Positions 12,681-23,924 of a DNA stretch of 64,000 nt are shown piece after piece. Source of the stretch: Flaccisagitta enflata (lineage: Eukaryota; Chaetognatha; Sagittoidea; Aphragmophora); NCBI GenBank assembly GCA_965153355.1, contig OZ231126.1, positions 70,370,001 through 70,434,000 of the forward strand, written 5' to 3'. A program made the translations under genes and the position numbers. Within the stretch, counting starts at the first letter, position 1; every line of letters starts with the position of its first letter. Below the pieces are notes generated by a model. That model was not told the DNA's origin, did no database searches, and was given only the letters and a program-made list of their open reading frames with translations.

Positions 12681-13030
12681 TCCTTCTGAAGCAAAATGTG
12701 CTTGTGCACGTGTACTTTCTTCACAAACAAAATCTAAACATCTGCATTGACTTTGAAAGAGTGCCGTTACTAAATGAATAAAGCTAGGAAACCGCGACTA
12801 GATTGATCAAATTTTGAAGAGTTGCAAGCAATCTGGGGCCAGTAACTCGATTCATTTAGAAGCAACACCTTTCCAAAGTTTATGTTTGATTTCAGCGGAA
12901 AGGATTTTATTTATGAAGACAGTATATCTCACTCTGTACTCCATTATACTCTTTGGTTTTCTTCACAAAACTATCGAAAATGACCCCAACGACTCGTCCT
13001 AGAATTAACATGCCCAGTTTCCCCACTCAC

Positions 13031-13209
13031 TGGCATTGGGATTGGTTTTCGCCTGATTGATGGCCTTCTTGACGTTGGCGCCATTTTTGGAACAGTTGCC
13101 ATAGTCGTCGTCGTCGTCGTCGTCGTTGTCGCCGTCGCCAGCGTCTCTGTCGTCGTCATCGAGTTCAAAGACTCATCTCTAACCCTAAGATGCTCCGACG
13201 CCGCCGCCG

Positions 13210-13243
<34 letters not shown>

Positions 13244-14197
13244 CGTTGTCGAGAACAATCCAGCGGCGCCCCCTTTGATCCCGAGGACGCCCTTCGACGC
13301 CAAAGTCGCGGTGCCAAATTCATCAACGCCGACAATGACGCCGCTTCTATTGTCCAAACAATGCGGCATTTCCCAATCACTTTGACCTTTGACCTTGATC
13401 GACTTTCCTCTTCCTCCTCCTCCTCCTCCTCCGCCTCCTCCACCACCACCGCCACCTCCACCACCACCACCACCACCTCCACCACTACCAGCCTCACCAC
13501 CACCACCACTTCGATGCCAGATTCGATCACTTTCCGTTTTCGTCTTTTGATAAACTTGGAAAAATCCATCGACGAAGTGAAATTCCAAAGTCGACTCAAC
13601 GCGACGGAAATTCAGGAAAAGTCTTTTCGTAGTCGAGGAAGAATGTAAAACTAGATTATCTCTCTTAGACGACACAACATTCATTGATGTATCCAGATTA
13701 TTGAAATCATCATTGTTGTTACTGATAGAGGAAGTACATTTGACTAAGTCGCGCGAGGTTGAATTATTATTCTTAGTGGAAGAAGAAGAAATTTTGTATT
13801 TGGCCGGGAAACGGAAGCCGCGTTTTCGCGGTGACGAAGAGTTTGACGAAGAGTTTGACGACGAACAAGTTGACGAACGAGTTGCGCTACAACACTTGGT
13901 TTTCAATTCTTGACTCATTCTCGGGTTTGACAAACGGGCAACGACGAGATCCGAGTCTTTATTTGTCATGGAGGAAGAAGAACACAGCGCCGTGGAAGAG
14001 GTCGTTACTATCCCCGTTGTAAGTGAAACCGCCGCGGGGCTAATCATCGCCGGGGTTGTGGGTGCCATGTTTGTAGTCACAGATGGTACATCCGGTACTG
14101 ATAAGACGGTCGTTGATGTAACGGTGAGTCGCCGGTGTTGTTGATGTTGTTGTTGATGATGGTGTTGTTGTTGATGATGTTGTTGTTGATGATGGTG
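13031..14197 (-). CDS. Ser/Thr/Gly-rich open frame, possible exon
   Basis: An unbroken frame of about 389 codons on the - strand up to a GTGAGT donor at 13030-13025 (phase 0); it also stays open to a stop at 12971. In order it reads: a Gln/His run (CAA/CAT repeats), T/S/P/V-rich segment, SSSNSSSNSSSPRKRGFRFP, Asn/Ser-rich part, a non-repetitive stretch KRLFLNFRRVESTLEFHFVD, a Gly run, a Thr-rich tail and RRPSIRRKPIPMP. No ATG begins the frame. An Asn-rich ORF starting with ATG at 14361 lies upstream in another frame and could be joined by splicing or by a slip in the repeat. No domain is recognised; probably disordered. The + strand also shows exon-like pieces here, so strand is uncertain. 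Confidence 0.4.
13968..14123 (+). CDS. Alternative + strand exon with a TM segment (weak)
   Basis: ATG in the context GTCATGG opens 52 codons starting MEEEEHSAVEEVV. A hydrophobic helix AAGLIIAGVVGAMFVV follows, and the frame ends exactly at ACG|GTGAGT. It is antisense to the Ser/Thr-rich frame, and complementary-strand frames of Thr/Ala-rich sequence often look hydrophobic, so this may be a shadow. Confidence 0.2.
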
Positions 14198-14361
14198 TTA
14201 TTGTTGTTGATGATGTTGTTGTTGTTGATGATAATGTTATTGTTGTTGATGTTATTGTTGTGAGGCGACAAAGAGAAATTAGAGATGGCGTTACCGTAAC
14301 TCCGTGAAACGACGACGAATGTCATTTTCGTTTCTCTTTCATCAAGTCTTTGATCACTCAA
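14077..14361 (-). CDS. Asn/Ile-rich ORF, possible N-terminal part of the - strand gene
   Basis: ATG at 14361, then MSDQRLDERETKMTFVVVS and an Asn-rich run made by the imperfect CAA/CAT array at 14140-14262. The first 30 residues are non-repetitive and could be real. It is out of frame with the 13031-14197 frame; a repeat-length change or intron would be needed to connect them. Confidence 0.3.
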   Translation of the reverse strand: MSDQRLDERETKMTFVVVSRSYGNAISNFSLSPHNNNINNNNIIINNNNIINNNNTIINNNIINNNTIINNNINNTGDSPLHQRPSYQYRMYHL

Positions 14362-14467
14362 TCTGATTATTTAAAACTTTGTCACAAGTTCGATCCAATT
14401 CCGCCATTTTTTTTTCTTTTCTCGCTAACTTCAAATGGTATATTTTGGAACGATTATTGACACTGAG

Positions 14468-14603
14468 AACGACGAAATTTACCGATCGTGATTTGATGCT
14501 ATCAGATGGTATTATAAACTATACATACGAGACGAAATCTGTATCACTCCAACCACTTTTCGCTGCAAGTACAACCACTAACCAGGAAAATAATGGGAAA
14601 AGG
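14468..14603 (+). CDS. Candidate + strand exon (weak)
   Basis: A polypyrimidine tract (14404-14425) and CGCTAAC branch-like motif precede an AG at 14466-14467. The open frame TTKFTDRDLMLSDGIINYTY... runs to AAAAGG|GTGAGTAAG, a near-consensus donor. The intron phase required (2) does not match the phase-0 donor at 14123, so the two pieces cannot be joined directly. Confidence 0.25.
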
Positions 14604-14756
14604 GTGAGTAAGATATTGAAATATGCGATTAGGGTGTTGTTTTTACTAAGAAGAAAAAAATCCCTCTCTAGGCGTTTTACAAATTCATCTTTTTTTCCTC
14701 TCCACTTTTGGCAGTTCTTCGCAAGTGGCACTTTACTTTTCATCTCCCTCTTCTCT

Positions 14757-14966
14757 CTTTCTCTCTGTCTCTCTGTCTCTCTGTCTCTCTGTCTCTCTGT
14801 CTCTCTGTCTCTCTGTCTCTCTGTCTCTGTCTCTCTGTCTCTGTCTCTCTGTCTCTGTCTCTGTCTCTGTCTCTCTGTCTCTCTCTGTCTCTCTCTGTCT
14901 CTCTCTGTCTCTCTCTGTCTCTCTCTGTCTCCTTCTCTCCTTCTCTCTTTCTCTCTTTCTCTCTTT

Positions 14967-15007
<41 letters not shown>

Positions 15008-15081
15008 TCTCTCACTCTCACTCTCTCTCTCTCTCACTCTCACTCTCACTCTCACTCTCTCTCTCTCTCACTCTCACTCTC
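14757..15081 (+). repeat. Compound CT/CTGT/CACTCT pyrimidine-rich array
   Basis: CTCTGT blocks (14760-14935) pass to CCTTCT and CTCTTT steps, then (CACTCT)n and (CT)n. Frames through it are open in several registers and carry no coding meaning. Confidence 0.95.
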
Positions 15082-15390
15082 TCCCTTTCAATATCAATAT
15101 CAACGAGTTTACCAGTGAAGTCTCACGCCAGATCTCGTAGCCATCTTACAAGATACTAAAGATTCAGTAAGAATAAGAGAGGATATCTATTTGGGCTAGG
15201 AAATGACGCATAACATGGAGCATGAATTGAATCCAGTCAATAAGTTCAGTCGGCTGTTTTCATTTGAATATGGTTTGTTCTTTCTGTATTTGTTGTTTTC
15301 CACCGTCTCTGAATTTTCATGAATCGAAATGAGAAAAGTTGAAAAAAAATTTGATAAACATAATCTAATTTCCGTTGAAATAGAGAAGAA

Positions 15391-15577
15391 AACAAGGCCG
15401 GATACACGGCTACCTCAGTCGCGTGCGGGTGGACAGGAACCTTATTTGAGGTCACTAAACCATTTGGGCAGGAGCAGTGAGGTTAAAGAAACAAAACCAT
15501 AAAAAAAAGCAAAATGTGACCAACCAAACGACCGACGGACAAAGCGGGTTGTAGAGTCGCGTGCACGCGACTAAAAA
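15391..15577 (+). mobile_element. H-family element, canonical subtype
   Basis: AACAAGGCCGGATACACGG to AGTCGCGTGCACGCGACT plus AAAAA. The core is short (ACCAACCAAACGACCGACGG). A GA microsatellite starts right at its hairpin end. Confidence 0.8.
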
Positions 15578-15635
15578 GAGAGAGAGAGAGATTATTCGGA
15601 GTCGGAAACTTACAAAGGAAGTGAAAATGATAATG

Positions 15636-15721
<86 letters not shown>
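15578..15721 (+). repeat. (GA)n microsatellites
   Basis: A short GAGAGA run directly abuts the H element (15578-15590). The main array of about 40 GA units is at 15639-15721. Confidence 0.95.
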
Positions 15722-15725
<4 letters not shown>

Positions 15726-15816
15726 AATGTTGTGTCTGACTAAACGTATGAACAGACTAGAAATAGATACAAAGGAACAAATTTTAGATAGACGAATAGT
15801 TGAGTAGATATTTTAA

Positions 15817-15846
15817 ATAGATAGATAGATAGATAGATAGATAGAC

Positions 15847-15915
<69 letters not shown>
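15817..15915 (+). repeat. (GATA)n microsatellite
   Basis: About 24 GATA units with one GACA interruption near 15844. Confidence 0.95.
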
Positions 15916-16061
15916 CGTAGATGAACGATTTGCGCAAATGGTGGAAAGATTAAAAATAATCCAACAATGTTTTTTAGACAAACGTAAAAGAGGAAACGTT
16001 CAAATAGATTTGAAAACAGCAATCTAACCGAAGCGCATTAAAAAAGTTGATGATATGGATT

Positions 16062-16200
16062 AACAAGCCCGACATCCATAAGTCGTGGGCGAATCATAAC
16101 TTGGGATGACTTAATTTGACTTTACACGACTCAAAATGACATAAAATGACTTGAAAAGACATAAAACGATGTAAAATTACTTTAATGACTTGGAAGAAAA
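16062..16200 (+). mobile_element. H-family fragment with TGACTT-type core
   Basis: Starts TAACAAGCCCGACATCC, has AGTCGTGGGCGA, then degenerate AAAATGACTTG/ATAAAATGAC units, the complement of the AAGTCATTTTA core. The hairpin end is missing. Confidence 0.45.
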
Positions 16201-16609
16201 GGGGCCGAAGTGGAGGGTGTAATTTTAAATCGTTATCTTTTGGAAAGAGTGAGGAATCGCCGATTACAAATCATTTAATTGCAGGATTGAGATTAAGGGT
16301 AATTGGAAATCCACACAGACAATGTCAATTGTGACACACGAAGAAAGACATTGACTTCCACTCAGCCCAAGTTATCAAAGCTAATCGGTGATCACTGATA
16401 AGAGGAGGAAGAGGAGAAGAATGTAGATAAGGAAGTTAAGAGGATGAGGAAGATCTCGGAGAAAAAAGGAAGTGACAACATATCAAAACTGGAAACATGT
16501 GGAGCCGGAAAAAAGAAACGGGTCAGGTAAATGTGGTCGAAGGAAAGGAACTGACCGTTGGCCACGGAAAGTTAATCCGGAATCGTGATGTATCTTGATT
16601 TCTGTGAAG

Positions 16610-17047
<438 letters not shown>

Positions 17048-17401
17048 GTCTTTCAGTCTACTCATCTATATGTCTTTATATCTTCATGTTCTTATGTGTT
17101 TCTGTCTACCTGTTTTTTCGTCTTTTTGTCTTTCTGTCTTGCTGTCTTTTTGTCTTTCTGTTTTGCTGTCTTTTTGTCCCTCTGTCTCTCTGTCATTCTG
17201 TCTTTTGTTTTTTTTTTTCTGCCTTTCTGTCTCTGTTTCTCTGTCTTCATTGTCCTCTCTCGTTGTTGGATGACCACCTGCTTCATTTGTGTCTTTTATC
17301 ATTTGCCCATTTTGGCTATTAAACAGCGCACTCAAGTCAAGGTGCCTCTTCGCTTTGAGCCTTTGATCAACATTCACCTCACGAGTGCACTAAATGGACA
17401 C

Positions 17402-17404
<3 letters not shown>

Positions 17405-17496
<92 letters not shown>
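17405..17496 (+). repeat. (GA)n microsatellite
   Basis: About 46 GA units, in opposite strand sense to the CT array 360 bp upstream, so the two could pair as a large inverted structure. Confidence 0.95.
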
Positions 17497-17499
<3 letters not shown>

Positions 17500-17960
17500 T
17501 TAGGAAAAAGATGGACAGACAAACATGCAGCAGGTAATCACAGTGGGCCTTAATTGGATCTGGGTCCAAAAAAATCCTCAGCAGTAGTGACTAGTATAAA
17601 TATGTACCAAGTTTTCGCGGAAAAAACCAAGCGGCGGTTAATGGATATGAGTTATGTTTTTATTCCTCCTCTCTGCTTGCCAACAGAACAAAAGCCATGA
17701 ATTATGCACGAGAGACGTACACACGCGTGCACCTTTCTTCTCTCAACTTAGACGTCGGCCCTTCACCCTGCACTGCACTCAGTGCCGCCCATTATAACCA
17801 TTCAAAACTCTTTTTTGTCCGTCTTTCGGTCAGTTGTTGAGCTTAGTATTGCGAGCGATAAACTGTCTGTAGCCTCTGTGTGTGTGTAACTTTCTTCGTC
17901 TTTCTTTTCTTTTCTTTCTCTGACCGTTCCCCATATCTGAGTTCTTCTAAAAATGATTTA
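17497..17960. other. Unannotated stretch
   Basis: No gene recognised. It contains ACACGCGTGC near 17712 and a TATAA at 17793. A TCAGTT initiator-like hexamer at 17830 is about 39 bp away, too far for a standard core promoter. Confidence 0.4.
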
Positions 17961-18214
17961 CTTCCTAGTTTGCAAAAGCTGGGCCGGAACAACCTATAGG
18001 CACATTAGGCACTGCCTAGGGCCCCGCGCCCAAGGGGGCCATGGCTCATGGGGAAAAGAAGGAGAGGAAAGGGAAAAGGGAAAAAGGAAAAAGAGAAAGA
18101 GGGAGAGGAAAAGGAAGAGGAAGGGGAAAAAAAGGAAGAAAAAGAGTATGAGATTTTCTTATAAAAAACTGAGCAATCTTTTTGGTTTTTTGAAAAATCT
18201 GGAAGGAGCTAAAA

Positions 18215-18556
18215 ATGAAGATCAAAAAATGTTCCCAAAGCTTAATCATGGCATACCCTGAAGATCTTGAAGACCACCTAAGTGAAGAACTGATTCAATT
18301 TTCAGCCCTCTTAAAAACAGATTTGGGGGCTTGTATGGATAAAAAAATGAATAAAGAGGTACAAATGTACAAACTGATGAGAGAAATTGGCCTTGAATCC
18401 GCTTATCCCAATGTCAACATAGTTGTGGCACATATCTGTCCCTATGGCACTCCACTGTTGTGTGATAGGCTCCTCAAACCAAATGTAAAATCCATGTTGA
18501 ACTTCTTCACAAAGCAAATAATACCTAACTTTGTCATATTAAGCATGAGCTGTTAA
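18215..18556 (+). pseudogene. hAT-superfamily (ZMYM1-like) transposase C-terminal remnant
   Basis: The frame contains YPEDLEDHLSEELIQFSALL, then ELQMYKL-like VQMYKLMREIGLESAYPNV. This is the spacing of the region just before the C-terminal dimerisation block in ZMYM1-like hAT transposases. After YPNVNIVV the expected ERSFSKLKRIK block is out of frame and degraded (near 18465-18500). Upstream, 17975-18025 has CACTGCCTAGGGCCCC, a sequence often found in such elements. It is dead as a gene; family call is from memory of motifs, not a search. Confidence 0.6.
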
Positions 18557-18643
18557 TTTAAAATAGAGGTAAAAAGATGATTGTTGGAAGAAATGTTTCC
18601 AGAAGGCAAAAGAACAACTATGTAGATCTCATCTCAAATGGTA

Positions 18644-18805
18644 GTTTCCGGTTCGTTTGATATGTCACACTATATACTTTTGCAAAAGAAATAAAAAGTT
18701 AAATTTTGCTATTTAACATTGTTTTATATAGTAATGTGACCAAAAAATAAGCTTTTATTTCTTTTGCAAAAGTATATAGTGTGACATATCAAACAAACCA
18801 GAAAC
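18644..18805. mobile_element. MITE, 162 bp
   Basis: Inverted ends of about 50 bp beginning GTTTCCGGTTCGTTTGATAT, including ACTTTTGCAAAAGAAATAAA. TA flanks both ends (18642-18643, 18806-18807). It sits just 3' of the hAT remnant. Confidence 0.85.
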
Positions 18806-19019
18806 TATCATCTGTAATCAAATCTGCAGTCAAAATTATCAAAAAAATCTATCACTAAGAGTTATAGTGAAAAATATAGTAAAATAATACTATTTTTTTA
18901 GATATCTTAAAAAGCGCCCCAAAACAGATTTCATTTTTTCTTGAAATGTAATCTATGCACCATCAGGGTCATGAAACCACTGAAGTTGGTGACGATCATT
19001 TCAGGTCAACTGGCGTCAA

Positions 19020-19200
19020 GCTCTGGGCGGCTGTGTATCCCAGCCTACAGGCCCTAATTTCATCCTTGAGGCCCAAATTAAAACAGCATAGGTCATTGGC
19101 CTCTTCGGGGCCGCTGCCCCTCTAACCACCTCACACTCACATACACTCACCTAGGGGCAACGGGTACCGCTGACCATCTAACGCTTTTGCGACTATTCAT
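19020..19200 (-). mobile_element. G2-family element, short copy
   Basis: CCAAATT and CCTTGAGGC units, AGCATAGGTCATTGGCC, the hairpin CTTCGGGGCCGCTGCCCC, CTCACACTCACATACACTC and GGCAACGGGTACCGCTGACC. The minisatellite core is reduced to about three units. Confidence 0.6.
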
Positions 19201-19685
19201 ACATTCCATCGACTCTCTCTGAAATTATCTAGTCAAGTGGATCACAAAATTTAATCGCAAAGACGGTAGATAAACCATTGGTTCATAAGTTAAAGGAAGT
19301 TTCTATTTGCAACTTTTGTGTCATTTATTTCAAAATTTAGATGTGTCCCCGCCCTTCTACAAGAGGTCTTTTTTTCGGCGGGCCGTCCGTCGATCGATCC
19401 ATCGGTCAGTTGGTCCATCCATGTATCCATTATGCATTTTGATTTTTTGCCAGACCGTGGTCATATCCGACAGCTTAACTACCCATTGAAACACGAGTTT
19501 TGTGAGGCTTTCATGACTTCAATGTCGGAAATTCATGCAGTTTATCTCTCTGTCCATCTGCCTTCCATGTGTATTTATCACACATTCAGCGCAAGATTCA
19601 AAGAGTTGAGAAAAGGGCAGGTGGAGCCACGCAAACAACTCGTATTCAAGAAATACATGTAAGACAAGTGGAGCCCATTAGTACA

Positions 19686-20109
19686 AACAAGCCCAAGAGG
19701 GCAACAGTTGCGTGCGTCTGGAAATGACAAACAAAAGATTTCCTACCCCCAAGGCCGCGCAATATGTATTGATACAAAGTCGATACAATATCGATACGGT
19801 ATCGATACAATATTGATACAAAACAATACCCAAAAATACCCAAAAATGCCCAGAAGTACCCAAAAATATCCAAAAGTACCCTATAGTACCCCAGGTACCC
19901 AGAACAACTTAAGTACCCTAAACTACCCTGAAGTACCCTAGAGTACCCTGAAATACCCTAGAGAACCTTAAATTACCTTAAAAAACCATAGAAAATTCTT
20001 AATTTTAAGAATGTGACGGACCAACCAATGGACCGACCTACCGACCTACCGATCTACCAACCGACATGGCAAGGTGTAGACTGTAGAGTTGCGTGCACGC
20101 GACTAAAAA
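19686..20109 (+). mobile_element. H-family element with GATACAATATC and GTACCCT cores
   Basis: Starts AAACAAGCCCAAGAGGGCAA, then a GATACAATATC minisatellite (19768-19825). CCAAAAATACC/AAAGTACCCTA units (19828-19975) follow, then (ACCGACCT)n and AGTTGCGTGCACGCGACTAAAAA at the end. The same layout, inverted, is at 26094-26517. Confidence 0.7.
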
Positions 20110-21270
20110 TATGTATTCTCCTCGTTGTGAAGGCAAATTGTTCTGGATGATTTGGTTAGGCATTGAAGTGAATATGCATACAACATGAATAAAAAAAGAA
20201 AAAGAGGGGCCACAAGAGGGGAGGTTTGTTGTGGTTTACGGAACAAACCTTTAATATTTCTTTCACGATAGGACTTCCCTCAAAGGATTTCTCAATCGCT
20301 ACGAGGCCATAAAGCCGACTGAAGTGAGAGGCAATTTCATTAAGCTGACATGTTCACGATTTAATCAGATTATTTCTTTAATCGAATAAACATTTTAACT
20401 CGCGCGCTTGAAGGCAAAATCTTTTCTTCCAAAGGAAAAGTCGCGTCGCTGTGGGTGGTACTTCTGGGGGGGGTTGCTTCTGGGGGGGGGGTCGCTTCTG
20501 GGGCATCGCGACACGCTTTTGCCACCCACGAACGCACAATTGATGAGATTCAATCGGTTGAATCCACACTCAATTCAAATCCTAATCAGATTGACTCTCG
20601 TCTAGATTCTGTTTTAGATGGAAAATTTACATCTTTACGTTGACGTGATTTGCAATGGAAATTTCTTTGATAAGATAAGATAAAATGAACGGCGCAATTG
20701 AGTCGACCGAAGCGCAGTCACTGCCCGTCCCTATTGAGTCAGAGCCACCGCCTTCCTGTTTGTCTTGTGTACTCAGCCTCGTCTTCCCCAGTCCGTAACA
20801 CTTTTTCCGTGTCGTCTACCCCAACATATCGTGACTTTTTTCTTTATGTTTCATATTTACATCTGAGACAAGTTTATTATTGTTTCTCAATGAACCAGCA
20901 GTCCCGCACTAAAATAAGCGGGAGAGGATCTTGTGAACTTATTGAAATATAACCATGCACATTACTCCTGGTTTTCCATCACCCTTCAGTTTATTCCTTA
21001 ACACAAATACTTACAAAATGTGGTCGAGGGAAAATAATGCGATATCGAATTGTTATTTGAGTGAATATATAGCACTTGCTGTATTTCCTAGTTGCTCCTC
21101 TCTTGTGTATGATTTTTGATTGGGGGGTCAGTGCAGTATCAATCAATTTTGGAAATGGCACTCGGACATATGTCCAACGTGTGTACAATCACCTAAATTG
21201 ATCACATGTAAAAGGTAAAATGGGTTGGACTATATCATCTTCAGTAGTACCACCGCCGCCCCCCCCCCCC
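20110..21270. other. Mostly unannotated, with a G-rich 15-bp tandem
   Basis: TTCTGGGGGGGGTCGC-type units are repeated three times at 20462-20505, giving G-runs able to form a quadruplex. A poly-C tract lies at 21259-21269. No gene is supported. Confidence 0.4.
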
Positions 21271-21487
21271 ATTATCGATTAATGTGGAGGTAATATGACA
21301 TCTGACATAGAAACTTGTAAATCATTTCCATCTGTTATAAAGGCGAACAACGATTTGATAAAAGGAGAAAAAAAAGGAAATATGAAAATGATCAAAATGA
21401 GAACTAAATCCCAAATGGAAACTTTTGCCTTGAAACTCTGCTTTGATGAAATTGTCGGATTTTCTTTCAGCTTCGTCTTCTTTTTCA

Positions 21488-21572
21488 GTCCTAAGGACTC
21501 CCCCATTCACCGCCGCCGACCTCACACATTTAACCATAGCCATCGCCATCATCGCCATGCCCCATCTCCCGT
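21488..21572 (+). CDS. Possible short exon (weak)
   Basis: A pyrimidine-rich run ending TTTTTCAG precedes 21489. The following frame reads LRTPPFTAADLTHLTIAIAI and ends at TGTAG|GTGGGC. The block is GC-richer than its surroundings. The - strand is also open here (KEDEAERKSDNFIKAEFQG further left). Function and strand are undetermined. Confidence 0.15.
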
Positions 21573-21774
21573 GTAGGTGGGCACTCCCTTCTGGTCTGGG
21601 GTGAGGCAGAAAACACTGAAAGCGATTTATACGAGTTCTTTGCACCGTAGGACAGGCGGCGAGACTGACGGAAAAAAACCGACCATCTCATCAAGACACA
21701 TCTCCTCACCCCTAGCAGTAAATTCATTGATCAGTTTCCAATTGCTTATTCACCAGACACATCTATTAGCCCAA

Positions 21775-22860
21775 TTGGTCTCAATTAAAGGGTCAATGAC
21801 CTTCGCTTTCACACAGGGGGAATTTCTCCCCCTTCTCCTCCTCCTCCGCTGTCCCTCCCCCCTATAAGCCCAGTCTCGAGGCCCAAATCACAGTCTTGAG
21901 GCCCAAATCACAGCCTCTAGGCCCAAATCCAAGCCTCAAGGCCAAAATCCCAGCCTGGAGGCCCTGATCTTAGCCTTGAGGTTGGGATCTGGTCCTCTTG
22001 GCTGGGATTTGGACCTTAAGGCTGAGATTTGGGCCTCAATGCTGGGATCTGAGCCTCCAGGTCAGGATTTGGTCCTTGAGGCTAAGATCTGGGCCTCGAG
22101 GCTTGGCTTTGGGCCTTGAGACTGAGACTTGGGCTTCGAGACTGGAATTTAGACCTCGAGAGTGGGACTAGAGGGGTTGAGGGTGCATACTATCTTGGAA
22201 ATAATAAAAGTTCAAGATAGGATAATGGAATGATTTTATTCAAAATTTGATCAAATGATAACAATTTTTTGTAGGCCCAGTATCTAGAATAACCTTTTTA
22301 GAGTCAAAAAACTGCTTGCATCCGTAAGGGCATGCCTTGGTAAAGAGTATCAAGCCGTTTTGAAGGAAATGCCTCCACACATTTTTTTTACTATTCCAAA
22401 GAATCAACATTCCCACTCTTTTTGATGTAGAATCCAAAAGAATAGAGGGGTCTGTGCTTGGCGGCAATACATAGCCCTGATCAACAGCTTCAAAATGGTA
22501 ATCGATTTTCCTTTCAAGTTTTGCAAATCAAAGTGACACAGTAATAAAGCGTCGTGCGTTTATATTCTATTGAAGTTTTGTGTCGATTTCCTGAAATCAA
22601 CATTTTCACTTATTTTGATATAAAATCTAAACAAACAAAGTTTTGAGTCTCAGCCCGGCGCCATTTGCTAGCCCCGTTTATTAGCTCCATTTAGGTCACC
22701 AATTTTTATATCAAATCATATAAATCAAAGCTGTGACAAGACAAAACGTCTTGGACTTTTATTTTTTCCAAGATAGTAGAAGGAGAAGGAGAAGGAGGAG
22801 AAATTTCCCCTGTGTGAAAGCATAGGTCTTCAACCCCTTTGAGGCCGCTGCCCAAAAAGG
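21775..22860 (+). mobile_element. G2-family element split by a MITE
   Basis: GGTCAATGACCTTCGCTTTC and a TCTCC(CTC)n seed lead into the GAGGCCCAAATCACAG minisatellite (21865-22165). Its units switch strand near 21985. The MITE at 22190-22776 interrupts it. The tail continues as GAAGGAGAAGG, GTGAAAGCATAGGTC and GAGGCCGCTGCCCAAAAAGG. Confidence 0.7.
22190..22776. mobile_element. MITE, 587 bp, nested in G2
   Basis: Ends CTATCTTGGAAATAATAAAA and complement, flanked by TA (22188-22189, 22777-22778). The terminal CTATCTT is shared with the MITE at 61626-62233, which also sits in a G2 minisatellite. Confidence 0.8.
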
Positions 22861-22940
22861 GGACAGACCAACCTACCAACCGACAGACAGACCGAAGGAC
22901 CGACAAAGCGGGGTGTAGAGTCGCTTAGCACGCGACTAAA
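22860..22940 (+). mobile_element. H-family 3' fragment fused to G2 elements
   Basis: (ACCAACCT)n/(ACAG)n core, AAAGCGGGGTGTAGAGTCGC and an imperfect hairpin ending CACGCGACTAAAA. It lies exactly between two G2 elements, so ends of the two families adjoin. Confidence 0.55.
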
Positions 22941-22944
22941 ATAA

Positions 22945-23545
22945 TAGTCGCAAAAGCATTAGATGGTCAGCGGTACCCGTTGCCCCTATGTGAGTGTATG
23001 CGGGTGTGAGGTGGTTAGAGGGGCAGCGGCTCCGAAAGGGCCGATGACCTATGCTGTTTTCATTTGGGCCTCAAGGATGAAATTAGGGCCTGGAGGCCTG
23101 GAGGCCTGGAGGCCTGGAGGCCTGGAGGCCTGGAGGCCTGGAGGCTTGGATTAGGGCCTTGAGGCTGGGATTTGAGCTTCGAGGCTGTGATTTCAGCTTC
23201 AAAGCTGAGACTTGAGCTTCGAGGCTGGGATTTGAGCTTTGAGGTTGGGATTTTAGCTTGGAAACTGGTATTTGAGCTTCGAGGCTAGGATTTGAGCTTC
23301 AAGGCTGGAATTTGTGCCTTGAGACTAGGATTTAAGCCATAAGGTTGGAATTTGAGCCCTGAGCCTGGGATTCAAGCTTGAGACTGTGATTTGGGCTTGA
23401 GGCTGCAATTTGAGCTTCGAAGCCAGGGGGGGGGGGACGGAGAAGAAGGAGGAGAAGGAGGAGAAGAAGGAGGAGGAGAAAATTTCTCCCTGTGTGAAAG
23501 CATAGGTCATCGGCCCCTTCGGGGCCGCTGCCCAAAAAGGGAGAA
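22945..23545 (-). mobile_element. G2-family element with GGAGGCCTG array
   Basis: TAGATGGTCAGCGGTACCCG, GGTGTGAGGTGGTTAGAGG, CGATGACCTATGCTG, then a perfect GGAGGCCT 8-9 bp array (23088-23145) and the 20-bp GAGGCTGGGATTTGAGCTTC array to about 23420. A GGAGAAGGA seed and GCATAGGTCATCGGCCCC end follow. Confidence 0.7.
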
Positions 23546-23924
23546 AAGAAAGAGGAGCGATAAATGAGAAAAAAAAAACGGTTCATGTGCAGTCCATCGG
23601 AGTAGTTTGCAAATTAATTCATTCCATCCTTCGCGTTCATCGTGAAAAGCTTTCAGTTCTTTTCTACTCTAATCTCCCCACTCGACAAAAACCTTATCTT
23701 CACTCATGTACCAAACTCGTTAACGCTCTTGTTCCACTGCCATTCATTCATTCCTTTCAGTTGGCTTTAGTCCCTAGTAATTAAGCCTATCAACTGTATT
23801 ATGAATACCCCATGTCTGTGAATGCGACAGAAATAAAATGGAGAAAAACTAGACGTTGTTAAAAATTTAATTCTGACATGACTGATGACATCTGTAGAAC
23901 TCGCTCAATGACGTTTCCTCCCCC

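Noticed and set aside
17793-17860. Core promoter (TATAA plus TCAGTT initiator)
   Set aside because: Spacing of about 39 bp is wrong for TATA-Inr, and no gene follows.
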